This document shows, piece by piece, positions 10,128 to 21,502 of a DNA stretch of 64,000 nucleotides (positions are counted from its first letter, which is position 1; each line of letters starts with the position of its first letter). This DNA comes from Bufo bufo (taxonomy: Eukaryota > Chordata > Amphibia > Anura > Bufonidae), in the NCBI RefSeq assembly GCF_905171765.1, contig NC_053391.1, forward strand, positions 266,270,460 through 266,334,459, in the 5' to 3' direction. Under the pieces are notes generated by a model, which was not told where the DNA came from, did not search any database, and saw nothing but the letters and a program-made list of their open reading frames with translations. The position numbers and the translations under genes are program-made.

Positions 10128-10218
10128 AGTTAAGGCTGCGTGCAGCCTGTAATTGTGGGTGGAGCGACCTCCCCTATTTAAACCCCCTGGTACAAGCAGG
10201 AGGGCGCCCGTTCTTTGA
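10128..10218 (+). repeat. split direct repeat A1
   Basis: It begins AGTTAAGGCTGCGTGCAGCC and ends CGCCCGTTCTTTGA. It matches 15381-15471 with few differences. It contains a TATA-like CTATTTAAA, a plausible promoter for the element (inference). Confidence 0.8.
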
Positions 10219-11014
10219 ATTACCAGCACCTGCGCCTGACGTCACTTCCGGTCACGTCTTCGGTCGTCATCTCGGTTCGGGTCGTGCAGCCAGCCGCATC
10301 GCCTCCCGTGAGTATCACCGCTCTGCGGCCCGGGCGAACGCGCCTGCCACCGTCACCTCGTTTTTCCCTGATTCACAGCCCGGCCGGAAGCTCCACCCAG
10401 GCTCCCGGCCTCGCGCCGGCTGCCGGAGCACGCGTCGCCCAGTCGCCTACCCCCTCCAGGTACCGGGCACCCTCCGGCGCATGCGCCGCAAGTTGGTGCG
10501 GCGCGGCTCGGCGAAAAAAGGGGGGCAAGCGGGGACGGCGCCGCAGGTGAAAATGATGGGGCTGTTGTGGTAGGCTTTATCCTGCAAGACCTTGCAGACG
10601 CCTGCAAGCCAACTAAGGTTAGGAAGTTAAATGGGGCACTGTGGTTTAAGTCATCTGTTGAGCATTTTCTGGGTTGTTGTGGCTGCCAGGGAAGGTTTGG
10701 CACTGTTGCAGTCATGCCTTCTTCCTGCTTATGTTACCCAGTGCGGGGATCCCGGGCAGGACTAGCTGCACAGCCGCCACTGCCCAGTGGGTGCCGCTTC
10801 TCCGTGTGGGCAAGTCGCCGGCTGTTGGCCTGCTGCCCTTAACCCCCGCACTGCTGAAAAAAAAGGAAAAAAAAAAAAGGGAAATTTTCGATTTAATGCC
10901 AGGTCCAGGCCCCGGTCACCCTGTGCTTCCTGTGCCAATCACGCTATTACGTTTGTCAATATTCACCCCCTGGGCGTTACGGCTGCCCTTAAACCGCCCA
11001 GGGGTCCCATCTTC
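10219..11014 (+). other. GC-rich leader of the Ngaro-like element
   Basis: GC-rich sequence (10219-10560) followed by a poly-A interruption near 10855-10880. It may be a degenerate 5' untranslated or gag region. No domain could be recognised in any frame, so no coding call is made. Confidence 0.35.
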
Positions 11015-14010
11015 CCTGAATTGCTCAAGTGTTACGTCATTTCTGATACCGCTCAGGTGTAATTTGTTCCCCGATCCGCTCAGATGTTATGTCGTCCCTG
11101 TAACCACCTGGTGTCATATGTTCCCTGAATCGCTCAGGTGTAATGTCTTCCCTAAAAATCGCTCAGGTGTAATTTCGTCCCTGAATCCCTCAGGTGTAAT
11201 GTCTTCCCTGAATCGCTCAGGTGTAATGTCTTCCCTGAATCGCTCAGGTGTAATGTCTTCCCTGAATCGCTCAGGTGTAATGTCTTCCCTGAAGCACTCA
11301 GGTGTAATGTCTTCCCTGAAGCACTCAGGTGTAATGTCTTCCCTGAATCGCTCAGGGGTAATGTCTCCCCGGATCGCTCACGTGTTATGTCTCCCCTGAA
11401 TCACTCAAGTGTTATGTCTCCCCTGAATCGCTCAGGTGTTATGTCTTCCCTGAATCACTCAGGTATTATGTCTTCCCGGATCCCTGAATCGATCAAGTGT
11501 CATGTTTTTCCTCAAATCGCAGGTGTCATGTTCCTAGAATCGCAGGTGTCATGTTTTTCCCCAAATCGCAGGTGTCATGTTCCCGGAATCGCAGGTGTCA
11601 TGTCTTCCCTGAATCAGTCAGGTTTTGTCTTCCTGATTCGCTCAGGCGTCGTGTTTTTCTCCAAATTGCAGGTGTCATTTACCCAAGAATCGCATGTGTC
11701 ATGTCTTCCCTGAATCGCTCAGGGTTATGTTTTCTCCAATTCACAGATGTCATGTTCCCAAAATCGCATGTGTCATGTCTTCCCTAAGTGACTCAGGGGT
11801 CAGGTCCCCTGAATCGCTCTGGTGTTTTGCCTCCCCTTAGTCACTTAGGGGTAATGTTCCCTGAATCGCTCAGGTCTGGTGTGTTCCCTGGATCACTCAG
11901 GTCTTGTGTGTTCCCTGAATCGCTCAGGTGTCATGTATTTCCCTGAATCGCTCAGGTGCCATGTTCTCCCTTATTCGGGTTTTGTTTTTCCTTCCTCTTC
12001 CAGGTCGGTTGTTCCCAGAATGCATATTTTCCTGAACAGTCTGGTTATGTATTCCCCTGATTCACTCAGGTCAGGTTGGCCTGATTAGCTCAGGCTTCTA
12101 TTTTTCCCTGGTCTCCCAGTGGGTAGGTAGTGGCCAGGTCCAACCAGGTTCAAGGTAATGCCCGACCCACCCAGGTGTCCGTCATCTTCATGAAGGTGTA
12201 TGTAATTGCCTGCTTTGCTTAGGATTTCATGTTGCCTGAACCGCTCAGGATTCAGTGCATCGCCGGAATTACGCAGGTTCCATGCATCAGCCTGTAGCGC
12301 TCGGGGGTTTGTTCAGCAGCGTCCGGCTGGTTCCTGGTTACCCGATTCGTGTCCGGCGTGTCTGGATTCCTGTTTTCCACAGGTTTGTTGCATGCAGCGC
12401 GACTTCGGGCTCTGATTCTGGCTGTCCAGGGTCACCCAGCAGTTGGCCATGGCGCCCAGGCTGCATCCTGGTTCTCCGTCGCCTCTTTCCAGTGCCACCA
12501 GATCGCACTTCTCTCCGGGTCTCGTACCAACGCAAGCTTATTTTTCATGTAAGCAGGGCCTCAGGGCACCGGAATTTCGATCCATCTTCAATTGTGTCGC
12601 AGGGCTCCTCCGTGCCCGGTCACTCCACGGTGCCGGGTTTCAGGTAAGTTCCAGCCAAATGGCGGCGTGACGCTTCTCCGCAGCTCAGAGCCTTCTTTCA
12701 TTCATCACGAGCCTCCATTCCTAGGTCTTCAGTATCGCCGGAGAGTTGGCAGCGCTGTCCGTTGGTTCGGTTAGGTTGCGATCCTTTCTATACCATGTTC
12801 ATTCCTGTTTCCTTCTGATTCTCAGGTTTCATGTATTTCCCAGATTAGCTCAAAAATTCACGTATTACCCATTCACCCAGGTCTATTCCCCGGAGGTCGC
12901 GTGGGTTTTATGTGTTTCCTGGATCGCTCGGGTTCATGCATTTCCCTGAATCGCTCAGGTTCATGTATTTACCTGAATCACTCGGGTTTTATGTTTCCAG
13001 AATCGCCCGGGTTCATGTTTTCTGGATCGCTCAGGTTTATGTATGTGCCCAAGTCACTCAGGTTTTACGTTTTCCCCGAATCACTCAGGTCAGGTGTTTC
13101 CCTGAATCGCTCAGGTCAGGTATTTTCCTGAATCGCTCAGGTTTAGGTATTTCCCTGATCGCTCAGGTCAGGTATTTTCCTGAATCGCTCAGGTCAGGTA
13201 TTTTCCTGAATCGCTCAGGTTTAGGTATTTCCCTGAATTCGCTCAGGTTTTGTATTTTCCTGTCTCTTTCAGGTTGCCGGTATTTCCAGGTCGTATGTTT
13301 TTCCTGATTCACCCAGGTTACGTATTTCCCTGAATCACTCAGGTTTTGTATTTTCCTGTTCTTTTCAGGTTGGCGGTATTTCCAGGTCGTATGTTTTTTC
13401 CTGATTCACCCAGGTTACGTATTTCCCTGAATCACTCAGGTTTTGTATTTTCCTGTCTTTCAGGTTGGCGGTATTTCCATGTTGTTGTGTTTTTTTCTTG
13501 ATTCACTCAGGTTACGTATTCCCTGAATCGCTCAGGTCTTTTTTCCCACAGGTTGTTCGCATTTGCCTGATTCTCTCAGCTCCTTTTTTCCTACAGGTTG
13601 TTCGCATTTGCCTGAATTGCTCAGGTCTTTTGTCCCACAGGTTGTACGCAGTTGCCTGAATCGCTCAGGTCTTTTTCCCGCAGGTTGTTTGCATTTGCCT
13701 GATTAGCTCAGGTCTTTTTCCCGCAGGTTGTTCGCATTTGCCTGATTCGCTCAGCTCCTTTTTCCTACAGGTTGTTCGCATTTGCCTGAATCGTTCAGGT
13801 CTTTTGTCCCACAGGTTGTACGCAGGTTGCCTGAATCGCTCAGGTCTTTTCCCTCAGGTTGTTCGCATTTGCCTGATTCGCTCAGGTCTTTTTCCCACAG
13901 GTTGTTCGCATTTGCCTGAATCGCTCAGGTCTTTTCCCACTGGTGGTACACATTTGCCTGAATCACTCGGGATCCCGATATATTTGCCTGAAACGCTCTG
14001 GGTTTTTTCC
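11015..14010 (+). repeat. minisatellite block built on CCTGAATCGCTCAGGT
   Basis: Dozens of diverged tandem copies share the core CCTGAATCGCTCAGGT. Sub-blocks differ in spacing: about 27 bp at 11180-11480 (core plus GTAATGTCTTC), about 26 bp at 12930-13330 (plus CAGGTATTTT) and about 43 bp at 13540-13960 (plus a CCCACAGGTTGTTCGCATTTG-like spacer). Inside the core, CCTGA and TCAGG can pair as a 5-bp hairpin. A less repetitive insert lies at about 12250-12780. The many open frames here are repeat artefacts. Confidence 0.85.
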
Positions 14011-14439
14011 AGCAGTAACCAGTGGTTCCTGTTTATCCGGTTCGGGTTCCGCATGTTTGAATCCCTGATTGCATTGGATCCGGGTTCATCACGGGGGTTT
14101 GGACATGGTCATCCATTATCTCGACAACTGTGGTTACATCAGGTATTGTACTCTGCTCCCACTCAAGCGGCATTCTTGTGTTCATTGCTACGTCATGGTT
14201 TTGCTCAATCTCACCTGGGCAGTCTGCACCCTGATTCCTGATCATCAAGGGACCTCAGGGCGTCCCCTCGGGCTGGGCTAGTTGCTCCAGCTTTTCGCCA
14301 GGCTTGAGGCCCCCGTGGCGGCCGCCAAGCTGGCTAAGATCCAGGCCGCCGTTTTAATCCGCGGCTTCTTCCAGGTCCGTCCAAGTGGAACTCCAGTCCC
14401 TGTTAGGGTTCCTCACGTTTTTCATGACTTTTATAGCCC

Positions 14440-15185
14440 ATTGCCACACGCAACCGCCACCTGTCATTTAACACCATCAAGCTGTATTTGGCCAGCATTC
14501 AACACCATCGATGCTCGGCGACCCCTCTGCCAAATCCATTTTTCGTATCAGGCCATCAAAGCCACCCTCAGGGTTAGCGCGGTGGTCCAGGTGCGTAGGC
14601 AACCAGTGTCCAGGCGAGCTTTTTCCGCAGATTGTCTGTAGCCCTAGACGGTCCTCCCTTTTGGGCACTCAGCAAGCATCATCACCTAAGCAGCCATGTA
14701 CCTAGGGTCCCTCTGGGTTCTTAGACCCGGGGAGTTCACCTGCGGCATCGGTCAACCGAGCGACCCTGCTCAGGCATCATCTCGCCTGGCATTCGGTCCA
14801 CTTCATACTGTCCATCCCAGCCACCAAGTCCAATCAGGCTGGTCCTCCCACCGAGGTAGAGTTCTTCCCTACGACCAACTGTTGGTGTCCCGTCAAGGCG
14901 CTCCAAGAGCTTCTGGCCTCACTCCAGTCTCCCCCGCGTTAGACGACCCGTTGCGCCCAATTAACGGTAGAGGCCCCCTTTCTCGGCCCAGTTTGTCTCC
15001 AATATCCGCACCCTGGCAGCAGGGGATCAACCCTAGCACGGTATCCGGGCACTCCTCTCGCGTAGGGGCCGCTTCCCGCAGCATCCAGTCATCAGGTATC
15101 GGCACACGTCATCCGCATGGTGGGGTCGTAGTGGTCGTCCTGCTACGGCAAGGTACATTCCCAATCCGTGAGTTGAGATTGTCAG
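14440..15185 (+). pseudogene. degenerate tyrosine recombinase of the Ngaro-like element
   Basis: Several frames together show tyrosine-recombinase (YR) landmarks in the right order. T-S-I-K-L-Y-L-A-S-I-Q lies near 14475, L-W-V-L-R-P-G-E-F-T near 14710 (compare F-L-R-x-x-E-F-T of DIRS/Ngaro recombinases), and G-I-N-P-S-T-V-S-G-H-S-S-R-V-G-A-A-S near 15030-15085. The last contains the H-x-x-R pair of the catalytic box. A shifted R-Y-I-P-N-P near 15150 probably marks the catalytic tyrosine. The enzyme integrates circular cDNA by site-specific recombination. Multiple frameshifts and stops show that it is dead. Its position just before B1 fits Ngaro gene order. Confidence 0.65.
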
Positions 15186-15251
15186 AGCCTTTCGTTCTTT
15201 GGGCTTTATGGGTTCCATGATGCTCCAATAAATACATTGCAACCTACTCCG

Positions 15252-15380
15252 GGCCGATTCTCTTTGCCCACATTTCTAGGCCTTACCTCGTCACTGGCAC
15301 CGGGCACACTCCAGCCAGTTGGTTCAGGGCAGTACTTAGGCATGCCTACTCCTGTTCCTCGATTAGCTCCTACCACAAAT
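15252..15380 (+). repeat. split direct repeat B1
   Basis: It shares CTAGGCCTTACCTCGTCACT, the GCACCGGGCACA block and the terminal GATTAGCTCCTACCACAAAT with B2 (15497-15629). It abuts A2 with no gap. Confidence 0.8.
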
Positions 15381-15471
15381 AGTTAAGGCTGCATGCAGCC
15401 TGTAATTGTGGGTGGAGCGACCTCCCTATTTAAACCCACCTGGTACAAGCAGGAGGGGCGCCCGTTCTTTG
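15381..15471 (+). repeat. split direct repeat A2
   Basis: A second copy of A1, including the TATTTAAA box and CGCCCGTTCTTTGA. The abutting B1-A2 junction is what a circular intermediate of this element class would carry. Confidence 0.8.
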
Positions 15472-15496
15472 ACCCTCCCTCCCATCCCCTTTTTCG

Positions 15497-15629
15497 ATTC
15501 ACTCCTCCTGGGTGGCCCACTTATCTAGGCCTTACCTCGTCACTTGGCACCGGGCACAGCCAGCCAGTTGGTTCAGGGGCAGTACTTCAGGCATGCCTAC
15601 TCTGTCCTCGATTAGCTCCTACCACAAAT
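15497..15629 (+). repeat. split direct repeat B2 (element end)
   Basis: A second copy of B1 that closes the element at ACCACAAAT. It is followed directly by an AT-dinucleotide-like tract. Confidence 0.75.
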
Positions 15630-16195
15630 ATATATCTATATATATATAAAGTATGCCAGAGGTATTTATAGTAAAGTTTGAAGATAATCCCCACAGACAC
15701 CTTGCAATAGTTTGCATTTAAATATCATATCCTGATTTAATTGCTGTTTAGCTGAAGATGGTGTGTTTTTTAAACAATATGGTCATCTATTAAAATGTTA
15801 TAATAAAAGTTATATTTTAATAAGAGGTCATAAACAGGATTTATATAGCTATTTAATTTTTTGTGACCATATATTAAGTTTCCCCTTTTTTAGAGTCATA
15901 CATATAATCGGATTGGATTGGGTCATACATATAATCGTGATTGGGTGAATACGGACATCGTATGAATGAAAGGAGGAGAGTATCTTGGCACCAGGTGATT
16001 AGACTACTAGGAGCTTGTAGAGAATTGTATTGAATGAAGGTGGTCATGTGATCGTATTAAGAGTCATATGATTACTTTATTATGGAAAGGGAGGTTGTTT
16101 AGAATGAAAAGAAGGAATGTTAAATTTAGCGATTTTATTATATAAAAAAAAAATTTTTGTTGTTTATTTGAAAAGATATGATGTGATATTGCTGT
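15630..16195. other. AT-rich unassigned sequence
   Basis: It begins with an alternating TA tract (15628-15652) beside the Ngaro-like end. The rest is AT-rich, with repeated GGTCATA and ATACATATAATCG pieces near 15893-15940. No gene or element end is recognised. Confidence 0.5.
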
Positions 16196-16545
16196 TTAAC
16201 CACCTCAGCTCCCTAGCTTAAACACCCTTAATCACCAGACCACCTTTTACAATTCGGTCATACAACTTACCACCCATATGAATTTTACCTCCTTTTCTTT
16301 CTCACTAATAGTGTCACGGCGGACGTGCACAGTATAAAAGATAACACACCAACCAGGCTCTGGACGAGAGAACAGGGGAAGGGTCACCTCCTAATTTATG
16401 AACAAAAGCAATGAATATACACTCGCGCTGCCGTCTGGATAAAATGGGTGGAGGTGAGCTCACACAAATGACTATGTGTGCGCATATGGGGTCCACTATG
16501 GGTTATAATTGCCAAAAAACAGCCCACAGAATAGAAGAAGACCTA

Positions 16546-17606
16546 ATAGAAAAAGTAGAAAAGAAGAACCCGCGCTGACTTGATTCCTACTATAAGTATG
16601 CTGATAATGTCACGCTAGATGTAGCATATAATACCATATAGTTTCTAGTGGCTGTTTGAGTAACTCTATTCCCGTTAGTTCTTATGGCACCCAATGAATT
16701 GGTTAACTTATCCTGTCAGGAGTACATACGGTAAATGTGGCAAAAAGTATAATACTATTGCGGTCCTATTAAGGTAGTGCTGCACAACTTACTGTTATGT
16801 ACCCCGCTCGGTCCCGTTCCTGAAAGTCCACTATTGCTGATAATCCTCTAATCTTGTCCAGTTCTGTCTTCAGCTTGCTTTGTAAATGTCGTGCGCAGCT
16901 CCGGCCGGTAGCTTGCGCGCGCACAGAGCAGCCGTTGTTAGGTTCGTTGTCCTGGAAACCTGTAGTGTGACGTCACACCCGAAAGCTACGGAAGCCTCTA
17001 GGGTCCTCAAATTCCTCCGACGCTTTCGGAATAGACATATTCCTTCTCAGGGATAACGGTAGAGCCTGTTTAGCCGGTCTTTAAGCAAGCAGGTTTCCAT
17101 GGAGACGTCTTTTGTTTACAGGACAATAGAGGAACAATGCAAAAACTTCAAGGGATAACGACGGGACATAGAAAAAAAAAGTTATATAGTTGTTTTTTTG
17201 ATTTATATTGAATTGGTTTTGAGTCCTTTTGGTTCTTTTAAACTATTTCTACCCAGATTATCAAACTCCATAATATGGTTAAAGTATATATTGATTAGTT
17301 TGGGGAAAGGGCCTGATTATTTGAATAGCCTATTTATTATATTATTATATTATTGGCCTTACATGATAGTGTCCTTGCTGCTTGCTGTTATATAGAGAAA
17401 TTACAGAAATGCGAACAATTCGATTTCTTGGTTCAGGGCCTATAGGAGCCAGGGTGTTTTAGGTTATAGATCCACTCGCTCTCTTTGCGGGCCATTGCTC
17501 AAACAGACACTAGAAACTATATGGTATTATATGCTACATCTAGCGTGACATATCAGCATACCTTTAGGTAGGAATCAAGTCAGCGCGGGGTTCTTCTTTT
17601 CTACTA
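16546..17606. mobile_element. element with about 110-bp inverted termini and hammerhead-like motif
   Basis: The left AGTAGAAAAGAAGAACCCGC block and the GTCACGCTAGATGTAGCATA block recur inverted at 17492-17606. On the minus strand at about 17057-17018 there is CCTGAGAA, a GGAATA...TATTCC helix, GAAA, then GCGTCGG. This resembles the hammerhead of Penelope tails, although the core departs from CTGANGA. Inverted termini plus this motif suggest a Penelope-derived arrangement, but a DNA transposon is not excluded. No coding capacity. The open frame near 17198-17395 is AT-rich chance. Confidence 0.45.
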
Positions 17607-17607
17607 C

Positions 17608-18256
17608 TGTCACGACCGCTATCCCAGCAGCAGTCGTGACGCACCAGACGGAGGGGAAGGGGACCCTTATCTACGGATGGGAAATAGAATGGCCCCCCCT
17701 AACTAACCCTAAGCTGGCACCTGTCCTGCCCTGATACCCTAGACGGGGTGTGAACCCGTGCGGCGAGCAGGATGCCTAAACCCTCAGTCGCCCTAACAAG
17801 ACTGGACTGGGGAACGCCGATGGGAGCGCTAGTCACCATCACTCACATCTAGGAAAACAACAGGGGAAGACAGCAACAAACAAACTATAGCAAAGATAGA
17901 CTTATCCAGTCACGAGCAGAGATGGCGATCCCAAACACGACAGTCCATAACCGGACAAGAGCTCCACAGCAACACCATCAAACGATCTCCTTCCTAAGGT
18001 CAGAGTAGCACTGGAAGTAAGGACTATATCTGCAATGACTGCAAGTGAAAGTGAAACTAATATAGTAGCTGGGAGTGGCAGACAGGACTCACCTGAGGAG
18101 GATGCCTACAAACTCCCAGTCAGGACAAAAAGGTTCACAAGGCAAAACCCGGTTGACATACCCTGAACCACGGAGCAAACTCACAAGCTATCGCGAGTAG
18201 CAAGTCGCTGCGACCTTCTCCTCCCAGACCTGTCAGGATCAGTCACAGTCGTGACA
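17608..18256 (-). repeat. 3' LTR of the gypsy element
   Basis: 649 bp from TGTCACGACCGC to GTCACAGTCGTGACA (plus-strand reading). Its inner (high-coordinate) 300 bp match 23119-23418. Confidence 0.85.
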
Positions 18257-18289
18257 GTACCCCCCTTTCTACGAGGGGCCCCTGGACCC

Positions 18290-19779
18290 TCAAGACCAGG
18301 CCTCTCCGGATGGGAGCTATGAAAAGCCCGAATGAGTCCTGTCCGCTTTTATCTCTGATGCTGGAACCCACATTCTCTCTTCGGAACCATAACCTTTCCA
18401 GTGCACCAGGTACTGAAGAGAGCGGCGAACATATCGTGAATCAACAATCTTTCTACCTGAAACTCAAGACTGCCATCAACAACCACCGGTGGAGGCGGTA
18501 GTGGCAATGGTTCAGGAGGTTCTACATATCTCTTAAGCAGAGATCTGTGGAAGACATTATGGATCCTTAGAGTCTGAGGTAGCTCCAGACGAAAAGCCAC
18601 CGGGTTAATGGATCTTAATTACCCTATAAGGACCAATAAATCTCGGACCTAATTTCCACAGGGAACCTTCAACTTGATATTTCTGGTAGACAACCACACC
18701 AAGTCATTCACCCCAAGGTCCGGACCTTCAGAGCGCTTCCTATCAGCCGCACGTTTGTATCTAACCACCAATTCTCTTCAAACTTTCTTTGCAGACTCTG
18801 CCACACTGAAGAAAGTGACGACGCAAATCGTCCTCCTCAGGAATCCCAGACGGCCCCCCCTCACTAAACGTACAAAACTGAGGATGGAAACCATACGCAC
18901 CAAAAAATGGTGACTTATCGGTGGATTCTTGACGACGATTATTAATGGCAAACTCGGCTAACGGTAAATAAGATGACCATTCCTCCTGATTTTCGGAAAC
19001 AAAGCATCTAAATATGTCTCTAGGTTTTTGATTGGTACGTTCAGTCTGACCGTTGGACTGTGGATGGAAAGACGAAGAAAACGACAGATGAACCCCTATA
19101 CGAGAACAAAAAGCTTTCCAAAATTTGAAACGAATTGGGTACCACGATCCGAAAACATATCGGAAGGGACCCCGTGAAGCTCACGATGTGGTCAATAAAA
19201 ACCTGAGCCAGTGTGTTAGCATTAGGCAATGCGGCAAGAGCAATAAAGTGCACCATTTTACTGAATCTGTCAACAACTACAAGAATAACATCTTCCCCGC
19301 TGATACTGGTAGATCCGTAATGAAATCCATTGACAGGTGCGTCCAAGGCCTGTTGGGATGGCCAAAGGTAAAGACGCCCTGCCGGACGAGTATGATCTAC
19401 CTTAGAACGAGCACAGGTAGCACATGCAGACACAAATTCACACCCTCTGGCGCCATTTAGGCCACCAGAACCGACGAGACACTAACTCAGAGGTTGCCCT
19501 ACTACCTGGGTGTCCTGCCAGTGTGGAGTTATGTGTTCTTTTAGTATCTCCAGGCGTAAATTTTCTGGCACAAACCGTTTACCCGAGGGGCAGGAGGGCC
19601 GGGGCGTCCCCCTGAGCTTCCAACACCCTCCCTCCAAACCTGAGTGTAATGCAGAGACCCACCACCCCCTTTTGAAAAATGGGCTCTGGTACCTCAACAT
19701 CACCCCCTCCAGAAAACTTTGAGACAATGCATCCGCCTTAGTATTTTTTGCCCCCGGGCGATAGGTTATTACAAAATTA
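18290..19779 (-). pseudogene. gypsy integrase with chromodomain-like C-terminus
   Basis: Pieces in several frames show the N-terminal zinc-binding end (L-R-L-E-I-L-K-E-H near 19560) and C-A-T-C-A-R-S-K near 19420. The core starts with V-I-L-V-V-V-D-R-F-S-K-M-V-H-F (first catalytic Asp) near 19280, and a S-T-V-Q-R-S-D remnant of the Q-S-N-G-Q-T-E-R region lies near 19045. The C-terminus at 18600-18349 has H-N-V-F-H-R-S-L-L-K-R-Y followed by a frameshifted chromodomain-like segment ([12 protein letters not shown] in the shifted frame). Integrase joins cDNA to the genome, and the chromodomain may target chromatin (family knowledge). Multiple frameshifts disable it. Confidence 0.8.
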
Positions 19780-20434
19780 AAACCTAGTAAAAAATACGAC
19801 CACCGAGCCTGTCTAGGGGTGAGACGTTTAGCAGACTCCAGATATAAAAGTTTTTGTGATCAGTAATCACCGTGACGGGATGAACGCCCCCTCCAAAAAA
19901 TGACGCCACTCCTCAAAAGCCAACTTAATAGCCAAAAGTTCCCTTTTGCCAATATCATAGTTCCTTTCTGCAGTAGACAATTTCTTCGAAAAGAAAGCAC
20001 ACGGACGCCATTCACTAGGGGACGGGCCCTGAGATAGTACCGCTCCCACCCCTACCTCTGATGCGTCAACCTCTACAATAAAAGGAAGCGAGACATCTGG
20101 CTGTACGAGAATAGGGGCCGAGGTGAATCTCTCCTTCAGAGATGCAAAGGCAGTTTTGGCTGCATGTGACCATTTGGAAAAATCGGATCCCTTTCGGGTC
20201 ATGTCCGTCAGTGGTTTGACCACCAAGGAATAGTTCTTATAAACTTTCTATAAAAATTGGCAAACCCCAGGAAGCGTTGCAAGCCTTCAGGTTCTCAGGC
20301 AGATCCCAGTCTATAATCGCCGGACTTTCTCTGGATCCATGCGGAAACCTGAATCTGACAACACATACCCCAGAAATGGCAGTTCTTTACGGCGAACACA
20401 CATTTTTCTAACTTAGCAAACAATTTGTTGGCCC
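19780..20434 (-). pseudogene. gypsy RT thumb and RNase H
   Basis: From 20226 the frame shows [18 protein letters not shown] and [13 protein letters not shown], the first and second catalytic regions of the gypsy RNase H. Sequence between 20226 and 20434 belongs to the RT thumb but is frame-broken. The stretch beyond 19867 continues the RNase H in a degraded state. Confidence 0.8.
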
Positions 20435-21502
20435 TTAATATCGCAGCACTTGTCTCACATGGATCTTATGTGTATCCAGATCCGGGGAATAGACCAGGAT
20501 GTCATCAAGATATATCACAACAAATCTCCCGATAAGGTGACTAAAAATATCGTTGACAAAATGTTGGAATACCGCAGGCGCATTAGTAAGACCAAATGGC
20601 ATGACCAGATTTTCATAATGCCCTTCCGGAGTATTAAAAGCCGTCTTCCACTCATCCCCCTCTTTGATGTGAACCAGGTTATAGGCTCCTCTGAGATCCA
20701 TTTTGGAGAACCATTTAGCACCAGCAACCTGATTAAAGAGGTCGGGAATGAGAGGAAGAGCATAGGGATCTCGGATAGTTATCCGGTTTAATTCCCGGAA
20801 ATCCAGGCAAGGACGTAGGCCCCCATCTTTCTTTTTAACGAAAAAGAACCCTGCAGCCACAGGTGAAGAAGAGGGTCTGATGTGTACCTTAGCCAAACTC
20901 TCCGAAATATAATCTTTCATAGCCTTCCTCTCCGGGCCAGAAAGATTGTATAACCGGGTTTTAGGTAGTTTTGCCCCAGGTAATAGATTAATCGGGCAAT
21001 CATATGGACGATGAGGTGGTAACCCCTGACAACCCTTCTCAGAGAACACATACATAAAATCTGACAGAAAGGCAGGTAAAGATGTTACAGAGAGTGTAGA
21101 GCACCTACTACTCAAGCAGTTGTCCTTACAATGTTCACTCCACTCCACAATCTCCCCGGCCTGCCAATCCACAACTGGATTGTGAGTCACCAGCCAGGGA
21201 AGCCCCAATACCATAGGAGCCGGAAGACCGTCCAGGACATAACAAGAGATATGCTCTTTATGGAGGTCACCCACCTGCAGATGGATATTATGGATGATCT
21301 TAGTTAACTCTCTCTGAGTAAGAGGGGAGGAGTCGATGGCAAACACAGGAATAGTTCTGCATACCGGTTCCGGAGTTAAACCCAGAGCCTGAGCAAACCG
21401 TGAATCCACCAAGTTGACCCCCGCCCCACTGTCCAAAAAGACGGAACAGATCTCAGTCTTATTGCCCGCCTCAACGGTAGCGGACAACAAAAACGGAGAC
21501 AT
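20435..21502 (-). pseudogene. gypsy protease and reverse transcriptase
   Basis: A 355-codon frame starts within the protease, with active-site [11 protein letters not shown] near residues 22-33. It continues through a linker into the reverse transcriptase, which shows [10 protein letters not shown] near 223, D-L-R-G-A-Y-N near 272, [10 protein letters not shown] near 302 and the catalytic Y-L-D-D-I-L-V-Y near 334. The order protease then RT and these signatures fit a chromovirus-type gypsy element. The frame breaks at 20435 inside the RT thumb. Further C-terminal domains follow in other frames. Confidence 0.9.

Larger units (their letters stand above)
10128..15629 (+). mobile_element. Ngaro/DIRS-like tyrosine-recombinase element, non-autonomous
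   Basis: The ends carry split direct repeats in the order A1 (10128-10218), interior, B1 (about 15252-15380), A2 (15381-15471), B2 (about 15497-15629). This A1-B1-A2-B2 layout is diagnostic of Ngaro/PAT-type elements. A decayed tyrosine recombinase lies just before B1, where Ngaro elements carry it. No flanking duplication is expected or seen. The interval where reverse transcriptase and RNase H should be (11015-14010) is minisatellite instead, so the copy must have been mobilised in trans. Confidence 0.75.

Noticed and set aside
10353..10842. GC-rich open frames on both strands
   Set aside because: No recognisable domain. GC-rich sequence has few stops by composition. It may be a degenerate gag, but this cannot be supported.
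11015..14010. CRISPR-like appearance of regularly spaced repeats
   Set aside because: Spacers are themselves repeated and variable, there are no cas genes, and the context is a vertebrate transposon. It is a minisatellite.
17198..17395. 65-codon hydrophobic frame resembling a membrane protein
   Set aside because: AT-rich sequence inside a TIR element gives hydrophobic codons by chance. No homology recognised.
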